Below are positions 1-5,034 of a stretch of 6,418 nt of DNA, in pieces (the first letter of the stretch is position 1; every line of letters starts with the position of its first letter). The notes under the pieces are model-generated. The model was not told where the DNA came from. It did not search any database and worked only from the letters and a program-made list of their open reading frames with translations. The translations under genes were made by a program, and so were the position numbers. Source of the stretch: Micromonosporaceae bacterium (GTDB lineage Bacteria; Actinomycetota; Actinomycetes; Mycobacteriales; Micromonosporaceae); the NCBI GenBank assembly GCA_019690055.1, contig JADGGF010000271.1, positions 1-6,418 of the forward strand. Reading direction: 5' to 3'.

Positions 1-1
1 C

Positions 2-334
2 CACTCCGCCCCGGCCGGACTGAAGAACGCGATCGACTACCTGTACACCGAGTGGAACAACAAGGCCGTCGGGTTCGTCAGCCACGGCGTGGAAGGCGGG
101 GTCCGTGCCGTGGCGCAGCTGCGCCAGACCGTGACCGCGGTCCGCATGGCCTGCGTGAGCACCCAGGTTGCCCTGTCGGCATTCACCAACTTCGAGGTAG
201 CCGAGCCGACCGACCCCGGCACGATCGCGCCTGGACCGCGCCACGAGCCGACCCTGGTCGCGATGCTGGACGAGCTCATCGCCTGGTCCGGCGCCTTTCA
301 GGCCCTGCGGACGCCGGCCGGGGCAGCCGGGTAA
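2..334 (+). CDS. NADPH-dependent FMN reductase, C-terminal part (5' end outside window)
   Basis: The last 110 residues of a flavodoxin-fold NAD(P)H:FMN reductase (SsuE/ArsH/azoreductase-like FMN_red family) are visible, ending in TAA at 332-334. The first visible residues, HSAPAGLKNAIDYLYTEW, match the family's flavin-binding segment, where the usual pattern is an N-x-S-x-P-A-x-LKNAIDW stretch followed by a W-x-NKPVGFVSYG strand. Here NKAVGFVSHG follows at about visible residues 20-29. The remainder is the usual C-terminal helix, strand and helix region, including VAQLRQTVTAVRM. Such enzymes reduce FMN or quinone- and azo-type substrates with NAD(P)H in the cytoplasm. No partner gene is visible, and the gene appears unrelated to the PTS cluster downstream. 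The family assignment is firm; the physiological substrate is unknown. Confidence 0.88.
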   Translation, partial: HSAPAGLKNAIDYLYTEWNNKAVGFVSHGVEGGVRAVAQLRQTVTAVRMACVSTQVALSAFTNFEVAEPTDPGTIAPGPRHEPTLVAMLDELIAWSGAFQALRTPAGAAG

Positions 335-394
335 GGCCCGCCCCTCATCGTCGCCCGATCCCCCGAGAACCCGATCTTGATGGGGCCGCGATCG

Positions 395-400
395 TAGGGT
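395..400 (+). promoter_or_regulatory. Possible -10 element (TAGGGT) upstream of the DUF488 gene
   Basis: TAGGGT fits the actinobacterial -10 pattern TANNNT and lies in a locally less GC-rich spot. The nearest -35-like hexamer, TTGATG at 377-382, is only 12 bases away, which is too close for a normal sigma-70 promoter. The call therefore rests on the -10 alone. A transcript from here would start near 406-408 and carry a leader of about 240 bases before the DUF488 start. This is weak evidence. Confidence 0.25.
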
Positions 401-638
401 GTGACGACTGCGACCGATGCCGACCTGCTGACCCCGACCGCCACGGCCGTTACCCTGGGCGTCGTCGGGGCGGTCGTCTACGCCGCCCGGGCCCGCGCCG
501 ATAGCCCTCGACTGGGCCGCGGTCGGGAGAGGTCGTGGGCGTGCACCGGCGGTGGGCGGCGGTCGCCGCGACCCCATGCGGGGGCGGGGGCCCGGCTCGT
601 CACCGGGTGCCGCTCCGCCGAGCGCGTCGCAACACGGT

Positions 639-644
639 GGAGGA
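639..644 (+). promoter_or_regulatory. Ribosome binding site (GGAGGA) of the DUF488 gene
   Basis: GGAGGA is a near-perfect anti-16S match, 4 bases before ATG 649. It would sit 10 bases before GTG 655 and 16 before GTG 661, which are in-frame alternative starts. The spacing suits either 649 or 655, so the site leaves the start uncertain by two codons. Confidence 0.6.
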
Positions 645-648
645 CACG

Positions 649-1014
649 ATGGGCGTGGATGTGCGGTACCGCCGGGTCTATGACGAGCCCTCCGGTCAGG
701 ACGGCGTACGGATACTGGTGGATCGCGTCTGGCCGCGCGGCATGCGCAAAGAGGATGCCCACATCGATGAGTGGCTGCGTGACGTCGCACCCTCCACCGA
801 GCTGCGCCGTTGGTACGGACACGACCCCGATCGGTACGCGGAGTTCCGCCGTCGTTATCTTGCCGAGCTGCGCGAGGCCGAGCGCCAGGCCGCGGTGCAG
901 CGGCTGCGCGAGACGGCCGCCCGCACGCGGGTCACCCTACTGACCGCCACGCGCGATCTCGAGCACAGCCAGGCCGCGGTTCTCGCCCGGTGGCTGAGCG
1001 AAACCGCCGGCTGA
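649..1014 (+). CDS. DUF488 (YeaO-like) family protein
   Basis: A complete 121-residue protein, about the normal length for the YeaO-type branch of DUF488. The family hallmarks appear in order: RYRRVYD near the start, LVDRVWPRG at 23-31, APSTELRRWYGHDP at 47-60 and TLLTATRDLEHSQAAVL at 96-112. The middle (about 62-92) is a charged, arginine- and glutamate-rich helix. No signal peptide or membrane segment is visible, so the protein is probably cytoplasmic. The family is widespread in bacteria and lacks an established biochemical role, so no function is proposed. ATG 649 was chosen for its strong ribosome binding site; GTG 655 or 661 would bring the N-terminus closer to that of typical relatives. 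The gene seems to stand alone, since it is separated from the reductase by 314 bases and from the sugar operon by 223. Confidence 0.88.
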   Translation: MGVDVRYRRVYDEPSGQDGVRILVDRVWPRGMRKEDAHIDEWLRDVAPSTELRRWYGHDPDRYAEFRRRYLAELREAERQAAVQRLRETAARTRVTLLTATRDLEHSQAAVLARWLSETAG

Positions 1015-1027
1015 CCACGCGCCTACT

Positions 1028-1041
1028 CGGCCCTCCGGCCG
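1028..1041 (+). terminator. Possible weak terminator hairpin after the DUF488 gene
   Basis: CGGCC at 1028-1032 and GGCCG at 1037-1041 can pair as a 5-bp all-G/C stem with a CTCC loop. It starts 14 bases after the DUF488 stop, and TTGCTGT follows rather than a true T-run. Its position between two transcription units is right for a terminator, but the stem is short and the T tract poor. Confidence 0.3.
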
Positions 1042-1048
1042 TTGCTGT

Positions 1049-1064
1049 ATGCACTTACATGCAT
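1049..1064. promoter_or_regulatory. AT-rich inverted repeat, candidate operator
   Basis: ATGCA at 1049-1053 and TGCAT at 1060-1064 form an inverted repeat with a 6-base spacer. TGTA at 1047-1050 and TACA at 1057-1060 form a second, overlapping one. The site lies in a clearly AT-richer island (about 1042-1071) in otherwise GC-rich sequence, between the DUF488 gene and the sugar operon. A protein-binding site is plausible, but the binding protein is unknown. Confidence 0.3.
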
Positions 1065-1173
1065 TGATACTCGACCGCCGGTGCCCGTGCGTGGCGGTTG
1101 CGGCACCTTGCGCCGTCGGTGTCCGCCTCTGTCCGACCAGGCCCGCTTCTGCCCGTCCGGACGTGATCAGGTC

Positions 1174-1202
1174 TTGACATCGGAAGCGAACGGACGTAAA
1201 CA
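1174..1202 (+). promoter_or_regulatory. Probable promoter of the hexitol PTS operon
   Basis: TTGACA at 1174-1179 is a perfect sigma-70-type -35 box. After a 17-base spacer comes TAAACA at 1197-1202, a mediocre -10 box that keeps the TA start. Transcription would begin near 1209, leaving a leader of roughly 30 bases before the DeoR-family gene at 1238. No other promoter of comparable quality was seen between the genes downstream, so this may drive the whole cluster. Confidence 0.5.
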
Positions 1203-1223
1203 GAGCAGAAGCAAAACCGAAAC
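1183..1223 (+). promoter_or_regulatory. A-rich repeats overlapping the promoter, candidate DeoR-type operator
   Basis: GAAGC occurs at 1183-1187 and again at 1208-1212, each leading into an A-rich tract. Related (G/T/A)AA(A)C words end at 1191, 1201, 1217 and 1223. They overlap the -10 box and the likely transcription start, where a repressor would block RNA polymerase. DeoR-family repressors often bind repeated short motifs near their own promoters. The link to the adjacent regulator is inference. Confidence 0.35.
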
Positions 1224-1237
1224 GGCGGTGAACCCAC

Positions 1238-1999
1238 ATGTACGCCGAGGAGCGGCAGCAGGAGATCCTGCGGCTGGCGCGAGCCGAGGGCCGGGTCGAC
1301 GTGACCACGCTCGCCGAGCAGTTCGCGGTCACGGCCGAGACGATTCGGCGCGACCTCACCACGCTCGAGCGGGCCGGCGTCCTGCGGCGGGTACACGGGG
1401 GAGCGATACCGGTCGAGCGGATCGGGTTTGAGCCGGCCCTCGCGGCGCGGGACCGCGTGCTGACGGACGAGAAGGAGCGCATCGCCAAGGCGGCGTTGGC
1501 CGAGGTGCCGGAGGAGGGCGCGATCATTCTCGATGCGGGCAGCACCACGGCCCGCTTGGCGCACGCGTTGCCGCTCGACCGGGAGTTGACGGTGGTCGTC
1601 AATTCTCCGGCGATCGCCGTGATCCTGGGTCCGCGGGCCAACATCAACCTGTTGTTGATCGGCGGCCGGGTGCGCGGCAAGACCCTCGCCGCGGTCGACG
1701 ACTGGGCGTTGCGGCCGTTGGCCGATCTCTACGTCGACGTGGCCTTCATCGGCACGAACGGGCTGTCGGTGGAGCGCGGCCTGACCACGCCGGATCCGGC
1801 CGAGGCCGCGGTCAAGCGGGCGATGATCGCGGCGAGCCGTCGTACGGTCGTGCTCGCCGACCACACGAAGATCGGTCAGGACTACCTGGCGCGGTTCGGC
1901 TCTTTGTCCGATGTGGACACGCTCATCACCGACTCTGGCCTCAACGACGACCTGGTGTCCGATGTGGAGGCCGAGGGCGTACGGGTGGTGCGCGCATGA
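1238..1999 (+). CDS. DeoR-family transcriptional repressor of the sugar operon
   Basis: A complete 253-residue protein with the usual DeoR-family length and layout. The N-terminal winged helix-turn-helix spans about residues 1-57, with a recognition segment TAETIRRDLTTLE (32-44) and the signature LRRVHGGA (49-56). The C-terminal DeoRC sugar-phosphate-sensing domain begins near residue 73. Its hallmarks are LDAGSTT (98-104), VVNSP (120-124), IGGRVR (141-146), IGTNGL (171-176), LADHTK (206-211) and an ITD motif (230-232). Members of this family bind phosphorylated sugars and are then released from DNA. Being first in the operon, it likely represses the whole cluster and itself, with a hexose or hexitol phosphate as effector; that is inferred. 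The ribosome binding site GGCGGTG is weak but correctly placed. The last bases overlap the next start as ATGA, so the two are probably translationally coupled. Confidence 0.93.
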   Translation: MYAEERQQEILRLARAEGRVDVTTLAEQFAVTAETIRRDLTTLERAGVLRRVHGGAIPVERIGFEPALAARDRVLTDEKERIAKAALAEVPEEGAIILDAGSTTARLAHALPLDRELTVVVNSPAIAVILGPRANINLLLIGGRVRGKTLAAVDDWALRPLADLYVDVAFIGTNGLSVERGLTTPDPAEAAVKRAMIAASRRTVVLADHTKIGQDYLARFGSLSDVDTLITDSGLNDDLVSDVEAEGVRVVRA

Positions 2000-2952
2000 T
2001 CATCACCGTGACCCTCAACCCCAGTCTCGACCGGACCATCGAGGTGGAGCGGCTCGACCGCGGGGCGGTCATCCGCGCCGTGTCCTCGCGGGTCGAGCCC
2101 GGGGGAAAGGGGGTGAACGTCACCCGCGCGCTGCTCGCCAACGGGGTGCCCTCCCGTCCGGTGCTGACCTGCGGCGGCGACGACGGTCACCGCCTGGTCC
2201 GCCTGCTGCAGCGCGACGGGGTCGAGCCGGTCTGCGTCTGGATCGACAAGCACACCCGGTCCAACCTGACGCTGGCCGAGCCGGACGGCACGGTCACCAA
2301 GGTGAATGAGCCCGGGCCCGAGCTCACCGCCGCCGACGTCGACCGGGTCGAGGCGGCGTTGCTGGCCGAGGTGACCCAGGAGTCGACGTGGGTGGTCATC
2401 TGCGGCAGCACGCCACCCGGGCTGTCCGCCGAGTCGTTCGCGTCGCTGTGCCGACGCGTCATCGAGGCCGGGGTTCGGCTGGCCGTCGACACCAGCGGTC
2501 CGGCCCTGCGAACCGCGGCCGAGGCAGGGGCCGACCTGCTCAAACCCAACCGGGAGGAGTTGGCCGAGGTCGTTGGCCGGCCGTTGCCCGGTCTGAACGA
2601 CGTCATCGACGCCGCGCACGAACTGAGGTCCTGGGGGGCCGGCGCTGTGCTGGTCAGCCTCGGGGCCGAGGGCGCCGTGCTCGTCGACGACGACGGCATC
2701 CTTCGAGGCAGCGCTCCGGTAGCGCGACCGCGCAGCTCGGTCGGCGCCGGGGACGCACTGCTGGCCGGGTTCCTCGCGGCCGGGGCCAAGGGCGAGGCCG
2801 CCCTGGCCGAGGCGCTCGCGTGGGGCGCGGCGGCGGTCAGCCTGCCGGGCAGCCGCATGCCCGGACCGGCCGACCTGCAACGTGATCTGGTGCGACTGGA
2901 ACCGGTGGCCCGGCTCGGTGCCGCCGAACCTGGCCGCTTCGTCGAGAACTGA
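1996..2952 (+). CDS. fruK: 1-phosphofructokinase (PfkB family; FruK/LacC-like)
   Basis: A complete 318-residue PfkB-superfamily sugar-phosphate kinase. The N-terminal TLNPSLDRTI (6-15) carries the substrate-binding aspartate Asp12, and GGKGVNV (36-42) is PfkB signature 1. TRSNLTL (87-93) and the DTSG (165-168) and KPNREEL (183-189) segments match FruK/LacC. SLGAEGA (221-227) is part of the nucleotide site. SVGAGDALLAGF (248-259) is signature 2, with Asp253 as the expected catalytic base. FruK phosphorylates fructose 1-phosphate to fructose 1,6-bisphosphate with ATP; related LacC uses tagatose 6-phosphate. Sequence alone does not settle which is used here. It overlaps the repressor gene by 4 bases and sits directly upstream of the PTS genes, as in fruRKA-type operons. 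The permease that follows is of mannitol rather than fructose type, so this kinase may serve hexitol breakdown instead. Confidence 0.88.
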   Translation: MIITVTLNPSLDRTIEVERLDRGAVIRAVSSRVEPGGKGVNVTRALLANGVPSRPVLTCGGDDGHRLVRLLQRDGVEPVCVWIDKHTRSNLTLAEPDGTVTKVNEPGPELTAADVDRVEAALLAEVTQESTWVVICGSTPPGLSAESFASLCRRVIEAGVRLAVDTSGPALRTAAEAGADLLKPNREELAEVVGRPLPGLNDVIDAAHELRSWGAGAVLVSLGAEGAVLVDDDGILRGSAPVARPRSSVGAGDALLAGFLAAGAKGEAALAEALAWGAAAVSLPGSRMPGPADLQRDLVRLEPVARLGAAEPGRFVEN

Positions 2953-3027
2953 ATTCCACCGCACGGCGTGCCCACGGTCCCGGGGGTCCGGTGCGCCAAT
3001 CCCAGAAGTCGGTATCACGTCCCACCC

Positions 3028-3034
3028 GGAGGAG
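3028..3034 (+). promoter_or_regulatory. Ribosome binding site (GGAGGAG) of the IIC gene
   Basis: GGAGGAG lies 10 bases before ATG 3045 and decides that start. An ATG at 3035 directly behind it is out of frame and too close. The preceding gap (2953-3027) contains a short palindrome-like GCACGGCGTGC at 2961-2971 of unknown meaning. Confidence 0.65.
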
Positions 3035-3044
3035 ATGACTCCCC

Positions 3045-4205
3045 ATGACCGACATGCCCTACACGCCCAAAGTCACTGGCACGGGTGTCAAAGCGTCCAT
3101 ACAGCGATTCGGCGGCTACCTCGCCGGCATGGTGATGCCCAACATCGGCGCGTTCATCGCCTGGGGTCTGATCACCGCGATGTTCATCCCGGACGGTTGG
3201 GTGCCGAACGCGACGTTCGCCCAACTCGTCGACCCGATGATCAAACTGCTGCTGCCCATCCTCATCGGGTACACCGGTGGCCGCATGGTGCACGGGCAGC
3301 GCGGCGCCGTGGTCGGGGCGGTGGCCACCGTAGGCGTGGCGATGGGTGCAAACGTACCGATGTTTCTCGGTGCGATGATCATCGGCCCGCTCACCGCGTT
3401 CATCCTGCGCCTGTTCGACAAGCTGATCGAGGGCAAGGTCAAGCCCGGCTTCGAGATGCTCATCGACAACTTCTCGGCCGGCATCATCGGCGCTGGCATG
3501 GCCCTGCTCGGCCTGTGGCGGGTCGGCCCCATCGTCTCCTGGCTGACCACCCTCGCCGGCAACGTCGTGCAGTGGCTCGTCGACCACTCGCTTTTGCCGA
3601 TCGCCTCGGTGCTCGTCGAGCCGGCGAAGGTGCTGTTCCTCAACAACGCGATCAACCACGGCGTCCTCGCGCCGCTGGGGGTCGCGCAGGCGCAGGAGAC
3701 CGGCAAGTCGATCCTCTTCATGATCGAGTCCAACCCCGGGCCGGGCCTGGGCCTGCTGCTCGCCTACCTGCTCTTCGGCCCGAAGTCCCTGCGTCCCACC
3801 ACACCGGCGGCGATGGTGGTGCACTTCTTCGGCGGCATCCACGAGATCTACTTCCCGTACGTGCTGATGAAGCCGCGCCTGATCCTGGCGATGATCGCCG
3901 GCGGCGCGTCGGGGGTGCTCACCTTCATCGTCACCGGGGCCGGCCTGGTCGCCACCCCGTCGCCGGGCAGCATCTTCGCCTACATGGCGGTCACCCCCAA
4001 GGGCGCGCACTTCGGCGTCCTGCTGGGCATCGTGATTTCGGCGGCGGTGTGCTTCGTGGTGGCCGGTGCCTTGCTCGGATTCGGCCGGTTCGCCAAGGAT
4101 GAGGCGATGACCGCGCCGGAGAGCGAAGCCGTGCCCGCGCAGTCGTCGGCGAGCACCTCACCGCAGCCGGCGCCGGTCAGCCGTACCGCTACCTCGGAGG
4201 CCTGA
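3045..4205 (+). CDS. mtlA: PTS mannitol-type permease, enzyme IIC
   Basis: A 386-residue integral membrane protein that closely follows the IIC domain of mannitol permease MtlA. Diagnostic stretches are GMVMPNIGAFIAWGLITA (28-45), GYTGGRMVHGQRG (75-87) and GFEMLIDNFSAGIIG (135-149). Further on are FLNNAINHG (198-206), SNPGPG (229-234) and GGIHEIYFPYV (263-273), the last being the sugar-binding/gating motif that contains the conserved His-Glu pair. Hydrophobic segments recur through about residue 345. IIC forms the dimeric channel that carries the hexitol across the membrane while IIB phosphorylates it. In E. coli one polypeptide carries C, B and A; here the protein stops after a Pro/Ala/Ser-rich tail (about 352-386) resembling the old interdomain linker, and IIB follows as its own gene 5 bases later. 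Mannitol is the best guess; a related hexitol such as sorbitol is possible. Confidence 0.92.
   Translation: MTDMPYTPKVTGTGVKASIQRFGGYLAGMVMPNIGAFIAWGLITAMFIPDGWVPNATFAQLVDPMIKLLLPILIGYTGGRMVHGQRGAVVGAVATVGVAMGANVPMFLGAMIIGPLTAFILRLFDKLIEGKVKPGFEMLIDNFSAGIIGAGMALLGLWRVGPIVSWLTTLAGNVVQWLVDHSLLPIASVLVEPAKVLFLNNAINHGVLAPLGVAQAQETGKSILFMIESNPGPGLGLLLAYLLFGPKSLRPTTPAAMVVHFFGGIHEIYFPYVLMKPRLILAMIAGGASGVLTFIVTGAGLVATPSPGSIFAYMAVTPKGAHFGVLLGIVISAAVCFVVAGALLGFGRFAKDEAMTAPESEAVPAQSSASTSPQPAPVSRTATSEA
4196..4200 (+). promoter_or_regulatory. Ribosome binding site (GGAGG) of the IIB gene inside the IIC 3' end
   Basis: GGAGG lies within the last codons of the IIC gene, 10 bases before ATG 4211. It supports independent initiation of IIB and argues that the split from IIC is genuine rather than a sequencing frameshift. 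Confidence 0.6.
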
Positions 4206-4210
4206 CAACC

Positions 4211-4516
4211 ATGGCGAGTATCAACGGTTCCGCGGTCAGGAAGGTCGTCGTCGCCTGCGACGCCGGCATGGGGAGCAGCGTCATGCTCGCCAGCCAGTTG
4301 CGTCGCCAGCTCGGCGGCGCCGTGACCGTCGAACACACCCCGGTCGCCTCGATCCCGGCCGACGCCGACGTCATCGTCGTCCACAAGGGACTGGCCGACC
4401 GGGCCCGGGCGGGCGCCCCGGACAAGGTCATCGTTCCCGTGCAGGTGTTCATCGGCGATCCGGCGGTCACCACGCTCGTCAACGCCGTGAAGAACGGGAC
4501 CGACCTTCATGGGTGA
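4211..4516 (+). CDS. PTS mannitol-type enzyme IIB
   Basis: A complete 101-residue soluble protein matching the IIB domain of mannitol permease. The phosphorylation loop VVVACDAGMGSS (12-23) places the phosphocysteine at Cys16, with the CDAGMGSS form typical of mannitol IIB. DADVIVVHKGLADRAR follows, like the mannitol IIB segment that ends in a helix over the active site. The C-terminal part resembles the family's segment preceding the last helix. It takes phosphate from IIA and passes it to the hexitol bound by IIC at the inner membrane face. It starts 5 bases after the IIC stop, and its last 8 bases (ATGGGTGA) overlap the IIA start, so the three genes are almost certainly co-translated at matched levels. 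Compared with MtlA of Bacillus (IICB) or E. coli (IICBA), it is a free-standing domain. Confidence 0.92.
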   Translation: MASINGSAVRKVVVACDAGMGSSVMLASQLRRQLGGAVTVEHTPVASIPADADVIVVHKGLADRARAGAPDKVIVPVQVFIGDPAVTTLVNAVKNGTDLHG

Positions 4517-4943
4517 CCTGCTGACCGCCGACGCCATCCGGCTCGACCGACGAGCGGCGGACCGCGACGACGCGATTCGCCAATGTGGACAGACGCTGGT
4601 CGAGATCGGCGCCGTCGCCCCGGCGTACGTGGAGGCGATGCTCGAGCGCGAGCGGTCCGTCTCCACGTACGTGGGCGAGGGCGTGGCCATCCCCCACGCC
4701 ACGCAGGCCGGCAAGGCCGCCGTGCTCCGCGACGCGCTCGCCGTGCTCCGCTTCCCCGACGGAGTCGACTGGGGTGGCGAGCGGGTGCAGGTCTGCGTGG
4801 CCATCGCCGCCGTCGGCGATGGCCACGTCGAACTGCTCGGCCAGCTCGCCACGGTCCTGCTGGACCCTGAGCGCGCCCGGCAGCTGCGGGAGGCGTCCCG
4901 ACCCGAGGACGTGCTGAGCCTGCTGGCCCCCATCGATGCCTGA
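4509..4943 (+). CDS. mtlF: PTS mannitol/fructose-type enzyme IIA
   Basis: A complete 144-residue IIA protein of the fructose/mannitol (EIIA-2) family, about the size of MtlF. The active-site motif YVGEGVAIPHAT (54-65) puts the phosphohistidine at His63. ERERSVSTYVGEGVAIPH is the expected run up to it, and VCVAIAAVGDGHVELLGQLA (about 88-107) is the second conserved block with the HxExLxxLA pattern. The end, in the RPEDVLSLL region, is the usual terminal helix. It accepts phosphate from HPr and donates it to IIB Cys16. Its start overlaps the IIB end by 8 bases, and its ribosome binding site is weak, which fits translational coupling. The order IIC, IIB, IIA repeats the domain order of the fused permease. 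Confidence 0.92.
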   Translation: MGDLLTADAIRLDRRAADRDDAIRQCGQTLVEIGAVAPAYVEAMLERERSVSTYVGEGVAIPHATQAGKAAVLRDALAVLRFPDGVDWGGERVQVCVAIAAVGDGHVELLGQLATVLLDPERARQLREASRPEDVLSLLAPIDA

Positions 4944-5022
4944 CCGTCCGGTGCCAAATCCGTTCTGGATGCGTCGGTCAAAGCGTGAATCCGCCCGAGC
5001 TTGAGTTCGTCGGTGCTACAGA

Positions 5023-5029
5023 GAAAGGA
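5023..5029 (+). promoter_or_regulatory. Ribosome binding site (GAAAGGA) of the dehydrogenase gene
   Basis: GAAAGGA lies 5 bases before ATG 5035 and fixes that start. The 91-base gap before the gene (4944-5034) shows no convincing promoter or terminator; only a 4-bp ATCC/GGAT repeat is present. Confidence 0.55.
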
Positions 5030-5034
5030 ACGCG

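Larger units (their letters stand above)
335..648. other. Intergenic stretch without a convincing gene
   Basis: These 314 bases separate the reductase from the DUF488 gene. No strong terminator is visible after the reductase stop. The stretch holds a possible -10 element at 395-400 and an open frame from GTG 401 whose first 35 or so codons look coding-like, described separately. A G/C-rich section at 541-600 contains a short CCCC/GGGG inverted repeat (572-575 with 580-583) that is too short and base-biased to call. The ribosome binding site of the next gene closes the region. Confidence 0.6.

Noticed and set aside
1080..1107. GGTGCC/GGCACC inverted repeat (1080-1085 with 1102-1107) as a terminator
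   Set aside because: The stem is 6 bp with a 16-base loop, has no T tract after it, and cannot be extended on either side. It could easily be chance in GC-rich sequence.
1154..1163. Perfect 10-base palindrome CGTCCGGACG as an operator
   Set aside because: It is perfectly symmetric but short and all-common in GC-rich DNA, and I found no second full copy. A related half (CGGACG) recurs at 1191-1196, but that is not enough for a call.
937..1864. Long open frames on the - strand opposite the DeoR-family gene
   Set aside because: They are arginine/proline-rich translations with no domain pattern, mirror the codon bias of a well-supported + strand gene, and have no ribosome binding site. They are typical antisense shadows in GC-rich DNA.
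2882..4102. 406-codon + strand frame overlapping the IIC gene
   Set aside because: It is offset from the IIC frame, reads as an Arg/His/Pro-rich low-information protein, and begins inside the kinase gene. The IIC frame has continuous homology throughout.
3045..4516. IIC/IIB split as a sequencing frameshift of one fused gene
   Set aside because: The IIC frame ends after a full linker-like tail, the IIB frame has its own ATG with a GGAGG site 10 bases upstream, and no single-base change is needed to explain a broken domain.
4958..4970. ATCC/GGAT hairpin after the IIA gene as a terminator
   Set aside because: A 4-bp stem without a T tract is too weak, and the downstream dehydrogenase gene appears to belong to the same operon.
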